Positions 10,409 to 22,463 of a DNA stretch of 64,000 nt are shown one piece after another. Within the stretch, counting starts at the first letter, position 1; each line of letters starts with the position of its first letter. The stretch is from contig CM051456.1 of the NCBI GenBank assembly GCA_028274465.1, forward strand, positions 77,300,753 to 77,364,752, written 5' to 3'. The notes below the pieces were generated by a model. That model was not told the origin of the DNA. It saw only the letters and a list, made by a program, of their open reading frames with translations, and did not search any database. The stretch comes from Plantago ovata. Taxonomy: Eukaryota; Streptophyta; Magnoliopsida; Lamiales; Plantaginaceae. The translations under genes were made by a program, and so were the position numbers.

Positions 10409-12262
10409 TCACTTCCATAACTCATAAAGAGTTTTCTCCACTGATTTAGATGGTACACGGTTCAGAATGTAGATTGCAGTTTGTAGTGCATATCCCCACA
10501 GATACTTTGGAAGAGTCGAGAATCCAATCATTGATCTTACCATGTCTAACAGGGTTCGATTCCTCCTCTCAGACACACCGTTTAACTGCGGTGTTCCAGG
10601 AGGAGTCCATTGCGATTGAATCCCATTTTCCTTCAAGTAATCGATAAATTCTTCACTAAGGTATTCACCTCCTCGATCTGATCGAAGAGTGACTATCCTT
10701 AGGTTCAATTCATTCTCGACCTCATTCCTAAACTCCTTGAATTTCCCAAAGGTCTCGGATTTATTCTTCATAAGATAAATATATCCATACCTTGAGAAAT
10801 CGTCAGTAAAGGTAACGAAGTAAGGATAACCCCCACGCGCATGGACTTTAAACGGTCCACATACATAGGTATGTATGAGCTCTAAGCAGCGAGTGGCACG
10901 AACACCTTGTCCAACAAAAGGTTTGTTTGTCATCTTACCCTTAACACAAGACTCACATGTACCATATGATTCAAAATCAAATGGTTCTAAGTAGTCCAAC
11001 TTCCTTAGTCTTTGAATCCGTGTTTCATTGATATGGCCTAGCCGACAATGCCATAGATAAGATGGATTATTCTTCTTACTTGAAGACGGTTGTTTGTTAT
11101 GTATTTGAAATAAAGGTAGACTAATTTGCAAAATATATAAACCATTCACCAAACGAGCCTTTCCATAATACTGATCATTTAATGAAAAATAACAAGTATT
11201 ATTCGCAAATCGAAAGAAAAAACCCATATTGTCTAACAATGGAATGGAAATAATATTTCTGACAATGGATGGAACAAAATAAACATTATCAAGTTCTAAA
11301 CATTGTCTCGAAGGTAAATCTATCTTGCTGCGTCCAACGCGTTTGGCTTCAACTGGATTGCCGTTCCCAACATGCAAGTTGATTTCACCTTGCTTGACTA
11401 GCCTGTGATCAATTAGCCCCTGCACATTATTACAAATGTGTGAGCCACATGTTGTATCTAATACCCAACCATTGGAGTCAAAAGTAGTCATGTTCATTTC
11501 AATAACAAACATACCTGAGCTAGAAGTCGATGACTTCTCAGCCTGATCTTCCCTAAGCTTAGGGCAATCTTTCTTCCAGTGGCCCTTGAGCTTGCAATAG
11601 AGACAAATCTCGATCCTAAGTCGAAATTCAGCCATCCTACGATAGCGCCCATTCTTGCCACCCCTCTTCCTTTTGGGTCTACGATTGACCCTTGGGAATT
11701 TGTTGGCAATGGGTCTCTCAGCAATCAACTCTGTTGCTACCCCAACATTGGGATTGTGAATAGATTGCAACAATCTTTGCACGATCAAGATAATGGAAGC
11801 CTTAGCTTCTATCTCTAAGCCATACCCAACAAGTTGTAAGAGAAAGTCAATCAATGACATAACTTGTTCAGGCGACAGCTCTTCTGTCCCAAGCCTTTTG
11901 ATAAGCATGATCTTGATAGCTTCGAACCCTTCACACATCCTTGGAGCATCCAAGAATGAGGAGAGATATTTTACAATCTCATATGGTTCCTTGTCTCGAC
12001 ATGGTCCAACCATATTGTCAGACATAGCATTCAGCAATAAGTTCTTTACAAACTCGTCCCTTTCCACTTCCAATTCATAATAGCAATCATAGGTTGCCGT
12101 AGTGAATTCAGTGGGAGGTGGAGGGATAGGTTCGTCCAAGACGTACTCAACCTCATTGTACCATAGCACCTTTCGTACCTCATGGATCCAATCCACGTAG
12201 TTTGGTCCTGTTAGCTTTTGCAACTCCAAGTTGGCAACAAGCTCGGAGGACGGTATCACCAT
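10409..12262 (-). pseudogene. B2 gag-protease-integrase
   Basis: I place the start at the ATG of MVIPSSEL (12262), because the same position in B1 is ATG and the upstream extension needs a TTG start. Gag contains [13 protein letters not shown] and a CX2CX4HX4C knuckle ([14 protein letters not shown]). The protease motif is [11 protein letters not shown], with Thr where D-S/T-G is expected. The GAG-pre-integrase zinc motif lies in WHCRLGHIN with CESCVKGK. Integrase keeps RSDRGGEY and GVSERRNRT, but the first catalytic Asp is Tyr (IHTYVCGPF, codon 10865-10867; B1 has Asp). A frameshift ends the frame at 10409 after LYELWK. The gag half differs strongly from B1 gag although pol is nearly the same. 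Confidence 0.87.
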
Positions 12263-12830
12263 ATCTAATATCCTAAGGAGAAATAATATAGAACGAAAAT
12301 AATAAATCAACTATTGAAATATTATTTCTAAATACACAGTCAACATAACTAAACAAGAAGGTCCTTTAGCTGTTTAGCTCCCACTATTTTCACATATGCT
12401 TGCCCCCACAACAAACATACGGGTAATGTCCAACAAGTTACCGTAGTGGCCAAGATCCAAATCCATATTATGCCATACTCCAACGGGGGCTGGTCGCATA
12501 GCATAATATGACCGGTAGGACTAGTAAGACTATCCAATTGCATCACGCAACTCTTGGTTGTTAAATCTAATTTAACCCGATGCCCTACATACTGTACCTA
12601 TCGAGGTCGCTAGATACAATATGCAGTAAGTCATAACTATAGGCTTACTCTAATCTGACGATTAATGCGAGTCTGTAAGACGAGGTCGCCAATACAAGAA
12701 AGCGCAATGAAAGTTCAGAATTAAAGCACCCTATGGAAAGCATCTCAGAAATACATACATATATATATTTCTGTACTTATATTGGTTGGGGCTTATAGCT
12801 TGAGGGTTGTTATCAGTCATCTACAAACAA

Positions 12831-12996
12831 ATAAGGGCGCCGCCTACCCATCATGCATGAACGGTCTACACGTAATGGATGCCGCCTATCCATTCTAGTT
12901 CTAAACGCGGTCAAGCACATAATGGGTGCCGCCTACCCATACATAAATATGCGGTCCGACATATAAGAGGGCGCCGCCTACCCTCGCATGCATAGC
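12831..12996 (-). repeat. Array of four hairpin repeats in B2 leader
   Basis: There are four units about 40-50 bp apart, each with the invariant core GCCGCCT on the plus strand flanked by changing inverted repeats: GGGC/ACCC (12835-12849), AATGGAT/ATCCATT (12874-12894), ATGGGT/ACCCAT (12922-12940), GAGGGC/ACCCTC (12967-12985). A CGGTC box follows each unit. In element-sense RNA the loop is AGGCGGC, and the two C-A mismatches become U-G wobbles. Confidence 0.8.
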
Positions 12997-13455
12997 GGTC
13001 GAACGGAATGTAAAAACATGGTATTTAAACATGCATTGTCAAACAATAGCATATTGAGCATATGAAACAAGTAGTAGCCTATGTGGATGACAAATGACTT
13101 CATAATTTCATTATGAAAATTACAATCCCATATTTATAATCTCTATGAAATAATTGAAAATTTGGACTAGATTTAATATTCGGAAACTCTATTGACCAAG
13201 TAGCAATTTTCGAAAACCCGAAGGACTTAATTGTAATTTTAAAAACCTTAGAGGTGTTAAATCTAAAATTCAAATGTAGAAGGACTAATTTGCAATAAAC
13301 AATAAATTAATAAATTACAAATAAGACCTTTAACTTTATACTAATTAAATTTAACGCCTCTAGTTTATAACAATTACAATTAAATCATATTTATATTCCA
13401 AATATAAAATTCAATCCTCAAAACTTTCAAAAATTCGATTTTGGGTCCAACCCGA

Positions 13456-13575
<120 letters not shown>

Positions 13576-13584
13576 TTTTTAAAA

Positions 13585-13747
13585 CGTGGGACGTGCCCGT
13601 CCCCCCGGTGCCAGCGGACCCGGGCGCCCGGCGCCCGCGGCACGCGGGTACCGGCGCCGCGGGTGCAGGCGCCCGGAGCCTGCGTCCGCAGGCAGGGCGC
13701 CTGCGTCCCGCAGGCCCCTGGCGCCTGCGGCCGCAGGCGGCCCGGTC
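13585..13747. repeat. Extremely GC-rich island with hairpins
   Basis: About 160 bp made almost only of G and C, set between AT-rich runs. Near-perfect inverted repeats are CCTGCG-TC-CGCAGG (13679-13692), CCTGCG-TCC-CGCAGG (13700-13714) and GCCTGCG-GC-CGCAGGC (13723-13738). Open frames through it are composition artefacts. Confidence 0.85.
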
Positions 13748-13911
13748 GAAAAAATATATATTTTAATATTTTTTTTTTTGAAAAATATAAATTCTAATTT
13801 TATATAATAAAACAAAACTTTTAAAAATCGAATTTATCATAGAATCAATTGCATCCACATATCTACAAAATCATACAATATATATACGCACATACGTAAT
13901 CAATTAACTTG

Positions 13912-13923
13912 GTTCTGATACCA
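13912..13923 (-). other. Primer-binding site of B2
   Basis: The minus strand reads TGGTATCAGAAC one base inside the LTR, a tRNA-iMet type site with one change from the S0 site. Confidence 0.88.
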
Positions 13924-13924
13924 A

Positions 13925-16005
13925 TGTAAGAAAATATGGTCAGAGTTACCCCTAGGGTACGCAGCGGAATTCCAAAAATTTTCTTAACATACAGGTTAAT
14001 TGATTATGCATATGTCGTATATATATAAACACATCAATTAGAAGACTAACCTTACTTCCAAAGCAGCTTCCAAGTCTTCGTATTAATCAGGTGTATCTTC
14101 TCCTTCGTCGAAATCGAAGATATCTACAATGCTCCTTATATCTGCAAGACAATAAGAGTTAGTTTCCAACTCCTAGAACCTCAACCTTGGTATCCACGGA
14201 TGAACAACCTATCGGAAGAATGCTAGGATATTATTTATGTGACCAAGAAGACGGGGCGGCAATTCCTCCAGGTGGTGGTGCGCGCGCGTGAGGCTAAGAG
14301 GAGGGGAGAGTTTTATTTTCTCTAAGAAAACTGGGTAGAATGACTGTCAAAGTCTGTGTCTGAAACTGTGTGTTAAACTCTCTCTAATAGTCTACTATAT
14401 ATAGTAGTCTATAGAAGCCTAACGCATAAGCAATTAGACTTCGTAAAGGAATAAGAATCTAATTCTTATCGCACAAGGAAACCAATATCAAGTCTAGATT
14501 CATTCCCAATCAAATCAAAACTCAATCAGGAAAATCTAACTTATCCCTTGGACTTATAATAGAGGAAGGAGTCGAACTCCTTCCCCTTATCTAGCAACGC
14601 GCGCGCGCGCCTTGTCCTACGGGAGGTAGGTCCCACTTTTGGGACCCACTTATATTTCTAAGGCAATCCAAACTCCAAGTAGATTTTGCCCAAGTGCATA
14701 TGTTAATTCTAAATTAACATATCATTTCTAATCGAACCTCCATTATATTTCTAAAATATAATCTTTAATTGTATTTACATAAAATACAATTAATTAGCCA
14801 ATTCAATTAATAATTCCAAATCATTAATTGAGCCACCAAATATTATAATTAATTCCGAATCAATTATAATCCTTCACTCACAATTAATTCCAAATTAATT
14901 GCGAGTCCATCTTCAAGGATATTCTGATAGACTGAATCACCACATAGTGTGACCAATAGGGCCTCACCGTATTAAGCAAGTCCTAGACTAGGCAACATGG
15001 AATTCCTCGACGGTTCCATTTGCAATATTAATATGTGAGGACATTTGAGAGGTTTCTCAAAGCTAACCCTTTCGTTGCGAAGCCTGTTGCTCTCAACGCG
15101 GCGATGTTAAAGTCCCTTCATTTGACTTGCTCGAATGTATCTAGGATCGATGAAGTGTCTATCCCAATAATACATCCACGGGCGTCTCAGAGAGTTGTTT
15201 GGTTAAGATATACTTATGACCATCATAATATATCATTTTCACTGGCCAGTGACTTTACCAACACAACTATGCAGACTATGAGCAGTGCTCTCCTGTGCTA
15301 CACTTGAGAGATGAATCCTTCACAGAATCACTTATCACCCCCATTTGTATTTAGCCATAATCCTGGATCGTGTCTTAGGTCAGCTGCTTATTCAGAGCTC
15401 ACATCGACGGGTCCACCAAGGATATGGGGCAACAAATGTGATGATAAAGTCCTGTAAGTGGAAAGGACGAATGGCATCACTTCGACAACTCACCGGTTCC
15501 CATAGGCACGTCGGTGTAGAGTATACATCGATGGGAGTGTCCGGTGGGTACTTCCATTGTTCGATAAAGCTTCTTCGAACAACTATGCGCAGTTATGGGA
15601 ACATTTCTCGATTGTCCAACAATCCGTTCCGTGGCCGTGGGATCGGCTCACACTTGCTCCAACAAGTATAACCTCCATGCATACTAGTCTTATCAGGTTC
15701 ATTCAGACCCCCACATCCGAGATGTACCACGAATAGGGAGAGTTTGGGATAGATGATAACTCACATAGCTCCCACTAACTGTGTGATCGGTCATCTATCC
15801 GAGGGGACATGTTTAATATCGATACAGACAACAATAGAGATATGACATGCTGCAGCCTGGTGTAATATAAATATGAAAGCGATACTCAATATTAAAATGC
15901 AACAAACATATAGTATATTACGTTGACCTGTGTAATAGCACATATATGTCCTCTATAAGGGCACCATGCCCTTAGTAAGGACTGTCTAGGACATATACAC
16001 TATCA
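13925..16005 (-). repeat. B2 5' LTR, full length
   Basis: 2081 bp, ending TGTAAGAAAATATGG at 13925 and starting TGATAGTG at 16005 when read on the minus strand. The promoter region holds the palindromic TATA segment ACTATATATAGT near 14393-14404. Upstream are the palindromes GGAAGGAGT-nnn-ACTCCTTCC near 14565-14585 and GTGGGTCCC...GGGACCCAC near 14628-14651, with a CG-repeat stretch near 14596-14611. Antisense frames such as the one at 15035-15307 recur in every B LTR and are not treated as genes. Confidence 0.92.
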
Positions 16006-16075
16006 AAATTAACATAGAGGATAGCAAAAAGAGGTGAAAAAGACTAGAATGAAGGTGTAAAATACACGTTCATCA
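16006..16075 (-). repeat. 70-bp start fragment of a C-family LTR
   Basis: On the minus strand it begins TGATGAACGTGTATTTTACAC at 16075 and follows the C1 LTR start (42845) for 70 bp. Its outer end is the exact LTR terminus, which suggests an inserted C element later cut down when B2 arrived. Confidence 0.85.
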
Positions 16076-17247
16076 GTTCATCTCGGATGTAGAGGTCTGA
16101 ATGAACCAGCTGAGACTAGTATGCGTGGAGGTTATACTTGTTAGAGCGAGTGTGAGCCGATCCCACGACCACGGAACAGATTGTTGGACAATAAAGAAAC
16201 GTTCCCATAACTCCGCATAGTTGTTCGAAGGGTGATTACCCAACAATGGAAGTACCCACCGAAAACTCCCATCGATATATACTCTACACCGAAGTGTCTA
16301 TGGGAACCAGATAGTTGTCGAAGTGATGCGAGTCGTCCTTTGGACTTACATGACTTTATCATCACATTTGTTGCCCCATATCCTTGGTGGACCCGTCGAT
16401 GTCAGCTCTAAATAAGCAGTTGACCCAAGACACGATCCAGGATTATGGCTACATACAAATGGGGATGATAAGTGATTCTGTGAAGGACTCATCTCTCATG
16501 TGTAGCACAGGAGAGCACTGCTCATAGTCGTTCATAGTTGTGATTGGTTAAACCGCTGGCCAGCGTATCAATATTATTATGATAGTCATAATAGATATTA
16601 GATTCACCATGCAACTCACTGAAGACGCCCGTGGATGTATTATTGGGATAGACACTTCATCGATCCTAGATGCATTCGAGTCAGTCAGATGAAGGGACGT
16701 TACCATCGCCGTGTTGAGCGCAACAGACTTCACAACGAAAGGGTTTGCTTTGAGAAACCTCTCAAACGTCCTCATGTATTAATATTGCAAATGGAACCGT
16801 CTAGGAATTCCATTTTGCCTAGTCTAGGACTTGCTTAATACAATGAGGCCCTATGGGTCACACTATGTGGTGATTCAGCTTATCCGAATATCCTTGAAGA
16901 TGGAATCACAATTAATTTAGAATTAATTGTGATTGATGGATTATAATTGACTTCGAATTAATTATAATAATTTGTGGTTCAATTAATGTTTTGGAATTAT
17001 TAATTGAATTGGCTGATTAATTTTATTTTATGTAAATACAATTAAAGATTATATTTTAGAAATATAATAGAGGTTTGATTTGAAAGGATATGTTAATTTA
17101 GAATTAATATATGCACATAGGCAAAATCTACTTGGAGTTTGAATTGTCTTAGGATTATAAGTGGGTCCCAAAATCGGGACCCACCTAACCTCCCTTGGAC
17201 GCGCGCGCGCAGCTGGATTAGGGGAAGGAGTTCGACTCCTTCCTCTA
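16076..17247 (+). repeat. B1 5' LTR, positions about 275-1443
   Basis: Matches the B1 3' LTR from about 37827 to 38995, including GTTCATCTCGG, the GTGGGTCCC palindrome (about 17161-17184) and GGAAGGAGT-nnn-ACTCCTTCC. It stops at 17247, where the S2 LTR begins. The last about 630 bp of the LTR, with its TATA box, is missing. Confidence 0.88.
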
Positions 17248-18897
17248 TGTTGGTCCCTTTAAACAACAAGAAAAGACTAGAGGGGGGGGGGTGAATAGTC
17301 TTTTCAAACTTTCGTCGTTTAAAACATTCTCAGCAAGTACTTATTACTTTTCAGTAATGAGTTTGCTGATACTTAACTTTCTCAGCAAGCGTAAGTTACT
17401 TTACAGTAGCTTGGTTTGCTGATACTTAAAATCAGAGAGCGGAAGTCTTTGATACAATAAGTGCTCTTTCAGTAAGTAAAGGTTTTAGCAAGTGAAGTGA
17501 GTGACGGTGTACAGACAGATATGATTTGCTGAAAGCTAAATACAATAAGTAAATCACACAAACACTTTTATAGTGGTATCTGAGAGTGGCGTAATCTCTC
17601 AACTAATCCACTTCGTCCTTTCTAGGACTGAATCCACTAAGATATGATTGAGGTTCCTTACAATCTCCTATCTAAAGCGATTCAACAGAAATCAAAGCAC
17701 ACTTGCTTTGTCTCCAACCTAAACTAGAGAACTCAACCTTGTTCTCCACCAAACTTGGTACTTTTAATTAGCAAAACTATGCTCGATTAAATTCCCCCTG
17801 AATATCACGCCTGAAAGGGTGTATTTTCAGTTAGAGAGTTTTGGGGTGAGATGACTTAATTATAACTTATTCAGTTACAAAAAGTAATCTAAGAAACACA
17901 ACTTGGAATACTTTGCAGTAAACAAGTTTGATTGTTTCTGGTGTCAAGACTTGTTCTAGTTTGAAAGAAAGAACACTTAACTAATTTCTTAGCCAAGGTT
18001 GTTCTACTTCTTCACAAGTAGCTTTTTCAAGCTTTAAGTCTTGGAACGGATCAATGGCAGTAAGAGTGTTTGAAGGTTTTTGAGTTTTAAGCACAAGTGA
18101 GAGTTTGATCACGTTGTTGACACACTTCAACTCTTTACCGGATGACTTCTATTTATAGTGTAAGTAAGGAGCCGTTTGAATTTCAAATCCTAAGGCTTTT
18201 GTTCCTTAACATGTCACTATCTTGCTTTTGTACTTTCAGCAGCGTCTTTGTTTGTCTTCTAGTCTTCATGTCCTTCGTGTGTAAGCTTTGCATTAAATGC
18301 TCATTTGAATAGAATTCAAACAGTAACATTGGAGCGCAAATTCACGTACATTCAGCAAGAGGTCACATATGTTCCATCAGCAAGTGGTTAGTCTAAGTTT
18401 CAACAAGCACAACCTACTCTGTCTTTCAGATTTTCACTTATGCAATGCTGTTGCTGAATTTTCCACTTTCTGAGCAACACGTGCCTTTGTAGATACCAGT
18501 CTTCAGCAATCTTCTAGTCTTCAGATCTTCAATTTCTTCAAGTCTTCAGATCTTCAAAAGTCTTCAAGATTCTGAGCGGTTTCTATTTGCTTCAATAATT
18601 TGTTTGTAATAAACAAAGTGTATCTTCAGCAAATGCTTCAATAGGTTATTTTCTTTTCAGAAAATAAGATACATCATAAGCTTCAGCATCAATAAGTTAT
18701 TTTCTTTTCAGAAAATAAAATACATCATACGCAAAAGAAATAACTTATCTAGCACCTAATCTAAGTCTTCAGCAAACGTTCCTCTTTTACAATGTCCTTA
18801 AAATTCTAAATTCCTATGGACCTTAAGAGTACTAGTTACTGGACTTTTCTTAATTTAGCATGGTTAATTGCTCATCAAAATCACACGTTTCCTAACA
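17248..18897 (-). repeat. S2 3' LTR
   Basis: 1650 bp, TGTTGGTCCC to CCTAACA on the plus strand. One TATA box (CTATAAATAG on the minus strand) lies near 18149-18160. It differs from the 5' LTR by many substitutions and small indels, so the element is not recent. No gene inside. Confidence 0.92.
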
Positions 18898-18914
18898 AAT
18901 TTCCCCCTTTTTGA
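18898..18914 (-). other. Polypurine tract of S2
   Basis: The minus strand reads AAAAAGGGGGAAATT directly before TGTTAGG of the LTR. 18915-19161 is a short non-coding 3' stretch. Confidence 0.87.
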
Positions 18915-20840
18915 TGTTAGCAATCCATGGCTAAATTAATTGTTACCCTTTTAGAGGTTTCTGATGTTGAATAAATCAGTTGATTAATGCAAGCATACTT
19001 GAATAATTAAACAGTAAGCATAAGTAAATTGCATAATAAAAAACCAATAAGAGTCAAAGTTTCATTGCTGATAGTTATCTTTCAGAAGTTTACATGAAAT
19101 AGCATAGATAACATAAACAGAATCAGCAAGCAAAAACTTTAACAAAAACTATTGCAGGGACTTAAGCTCTTTCAGAAGATTTTCTCAAAATCTCTCTTAC
19201 ACTCTTCTCAGCAAGTGCAGTAAATTCAACACAGTCCTTTTCGTAGTTTTCCAGAAGCCTACGGACTTGTAGTTGAAGAATTCTTGCGTTTTTGCAGGCA
19301 GTATGATGATGCTTTTCAGCATTCATTTCCATGTAATTAATTACCCACAAATGCATGCCCCAATTGCTGGCATGGAGAAGTTGTGTATCTGAAATGCTTT
19401 TCGGATGAATCTTTCTTAGCCAGAGAAGATCTTCTTCTTGATCCTTAGCAGTGAGATAGAAGTACTCATAAGGAATCAATCCAAGTTTCTTCTTAGGTTT
19501 CTTTGTTACCGGGTCAGAGTAGTAAGCAATGCCAAGTGGTTTGATCAGATTTGGTTCTTGTTTGTATGTCTTACCGATGGCAATTCTTCTTACATGGACC
19601 TCAAGATTCAACCATTTCCCAGCAATATTCTTGGGAGGGATTCTTCCCTTTGCTTTCTTTGGACCTTGAGTTCAATCCATTTGAACATTTGATTCAATAT
19701 GGTTGTAGGAAAGAACTCATTTACCAGCAAGTCTTCCAGCTTTAAAATCCAGCAACCATGAATGTTTCTGATTACATTCTGAGTGGTTTCCTCATTGCTG
19801 GTCTTTTTGCCTTCTTCTTCTTGTTTTAGCATTGTCTTGATCTCTTGCTGAAGAGTCAGACGAGAAATGCTTTGAATGGCCAGACGGAGTCACGGCTGTT
19901 AAGGGTCTAGCTCTTATGGCTTGAGCTATTGTATGATTGTCATCATCTTCATTCAGATTGTGATGACTTTCAGTGTGACAAAAATCTTGAGTTTCAGCAG
20001 CGGTTTTTCTCTTTTTGTTACTTGCTGAATTCAACTCAGATTCTGCTTGTCTTTTAGAACTTTGCTCTTTTTCAGCAAGAGGTTCTATTGGTAGTGGCAC
20101 ATCAACAACAGGAGTAGGAGGGGTTTGGTTTCTTTTTCTAGTATTCTTCTTTTCCCCCTTAGACATGGATTGCAACATCGGAGTGATGTGCAGAGAATAA
20201 AACTCATTGCAATTTTCAGCAAGAGTGTTTAAACTGTTATACTTCATGATGATTTGATGTTGGTCAGATGTCATTGTTGACAACTCTCTTTGAATATTCA
20301 TCATGTTCTCTTCATGTATTTTCTCTGTTGCGGCCTTCTCATCCATGTAAGTCTGAGCCTTTACGAGAGCATTCTTTGCAAGCCTGAGCGCTTGACTTAC
20401 ATCTTCTTCATAGCTCTTGTGATAAAGACTGATGTCTTTCTGAGCTATTGTCAAAGTTGTAGTGCGTCTCAGCACTGTAGCCAATATCTTTCCAATGTCA
20501 AGTGGGCTCTCAGCAAGCAATGCCTCATCTTCAGCTTTGCAGGCATCATGGACTTGTTTTAGTGCTAGAATTCTGGGAGTAAACTCCTCAACTCTTGGGA
20601 ACGGCACTAAATGTGGTGTCAAGGAATGAACTTTAGTTCGGAAGCAAACTGATCATCTTGTAATAGCAGTTCGGCTCTTAATGAATCTCCTTTATCAGTG
20701 ATGTAATCAGGAGGAGGAATCTGAACAACTTTTGGGTCTCGCTTGATTGTTCATCGTCATGATCTGACAAGTCGTCATCATCCTCATATTCATCAAGTTG
20801 AGCAACTTTTGAACCTTTATCAGTAGCTTCACTTCCTCTT

Positions 20841-20998
20841 TGTTGAGTGGTTGCTGATGGCAACGCTTCAGACTCAACAACTGGAGTTTCACCAGTAGTT
20901 AGTTGTTTCAATTGAGTTTGTGGCTCAATTACTGGAGTTTCGCCAGTAGTTAGTTTAATTGAGTTTGTGGCTCAATTACTGGAGTTTCGCCAGTAGTA
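20841..20998 (-). repeat. Coding minisatellite in S2 env-like frame
   Basis: Three tandem units encode TTGETPV; the last two are shorter and nearly identical (TTGETPVIEPQTQL). S1 has two longer units. A separate direct duplication of about 33 bp lies at 21228-21293. Confidence 0.8.
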
Positions 20999-22363
20999 AG
21001 TGGAAGGGATGGAACTTCCTTTAATCTTGGTCTTGAAGATTCACCAATTTCTAGATCCTGCGTATGCCTTGCATGGATCAAGAGACTGTTTTGTAAAGCG
21101 CGTTGGTAATCTTCATCTTGTTTATCCTCATCATCAAGGTTTTCTTCAGTAACCTTGGCATCAGAAACTGGACTTTTGCCATTTTTCAAGGCAGCCCTTT
21201 TATGGCGTATTCTTCTTCAGTATCAGCACCTTGCACAAGTGCTTGATTTTCAGCATCAGCACCTTGCACAAGTGCTTGATTTTCAGCATCAGCAGGAGGA
21301 GGTTGAGATTCTTGCTGAGATTGTTGTTGTTTAGCTTGCTAATTGTCTGATTGAGTATTGTCAGCAACTGTTAACTTCAATCCACCAGCATCAGGACTTG
21401 GACCTTGATTGTCATCATCGTCGTCTTTCTTGTCCTTAGAATCTTTCCCTTCATCATCACTGGGATCAGTGGGAATGTTCTCATCTTCTTCTTCTTCTTC
21501 ATCATCTATTAGAATGACTAGCTCACGTGCTTATACAAAGAAACATTTGTCACTTCCTCTTCCTCAGTTAATTTGTGGGGATCAGCCACCACAGGTACAA
21601 AAAGACCTTTGAGCATCACATCTTGTTCAGCTGGAGAGGCACTCTTAAATTTGGCCTTCATATTCTCTCTGATTTGAGCAATCAGATTTGAGCTCATTTG
21701 CTGAGAATATGTTATTTCTTCAGGAAGGATGGAGTGGACAAATGTTTCGAGCTTTAGCAGAGAAGATCTCTTTTCTCGTTTGAGAGATGAAGGTGAAGAT
21801 CTGAGAGATCCATTCTCCTGTACCTTTGCCAGTTGCTGACGGACTTAGCAACTCTTGACAAAGTTGTCCTTTTGAAGTTCAAGTATAGTTCTTCAGAACT
21901 TACTTGTGATCTTCAGTGATGAGTACCACTTCAGTGGTCTCCTTTGAGCCTGAAAGAATTTATTTAGATCCGGATTGGTTTGGAGAATTGTTTTAGAGTT
22001 TATATCTGAAACATGATTTACCTGCTGAGAGTCAGCAAGCTCATGTAGTACAATTTCCATTCCATGAGGAGCTGAGTAGCATCCTCCATTTGTTCATCCT
22101 GAAATAAATTATAGTTAGACACAAGTACTAAGCTGTCAAACTTAGTTTTTATACCAAAATTATTAACTACCTGCCCTGAGCAGGGAGTGTTGGTTTGGTG
22201 AAGAGGCTCAGCAAACCATCGACTTGCATCTTGAGAAGTTGTAGAGAAGGATATTACTAGCAAAAGAACCAATTTCAGGAATTTGAAGTTTTATGATGGT
22301 TGAAATACTACCGCGGAAGGACAGGTTGTGGCTCAGTCCTTTCAGCATTAACAGCTTTCTTCA

Positions 22364-22463
22364 NNNNNNNNNNNNNNNNNNNNNNNNNNNNNNNNNNNNN
22401 NNNNNNNNNNNNNNNNNNNNNNNNNNNNNNNNNNNNNNNNNNNNNNNNNNNNNNNNNNNNNNN
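22364..22463. other. Assembly gap, 100 N
   Basis: Exactly 100 N. A round number usually marks a scaffold join of unknown true size. The flanking sequence is the S2 env-like frame on both sides; S1 near 7100-7210 shows what probably belongs there. Confidence 0.98.

Noticed and set aside
8178..12262. B2 as a possibly autonomous element
   Set aside because: Stop at 9678, frameshifts near 9920 and 10409, loss of an integrase Asp, an altered protease motif and a truncated 3' LTR.
15035..15307. Recurring antisense frame starting MRTFERFLKANPFV in B LTRs (also 16548, 38304, 41966, 57314, 62810)
   Set aside because: Present in six LTRs because the LTRs are copies; the sense strand is equally open there and lengths vary between copies, so no sign of selection for protein.
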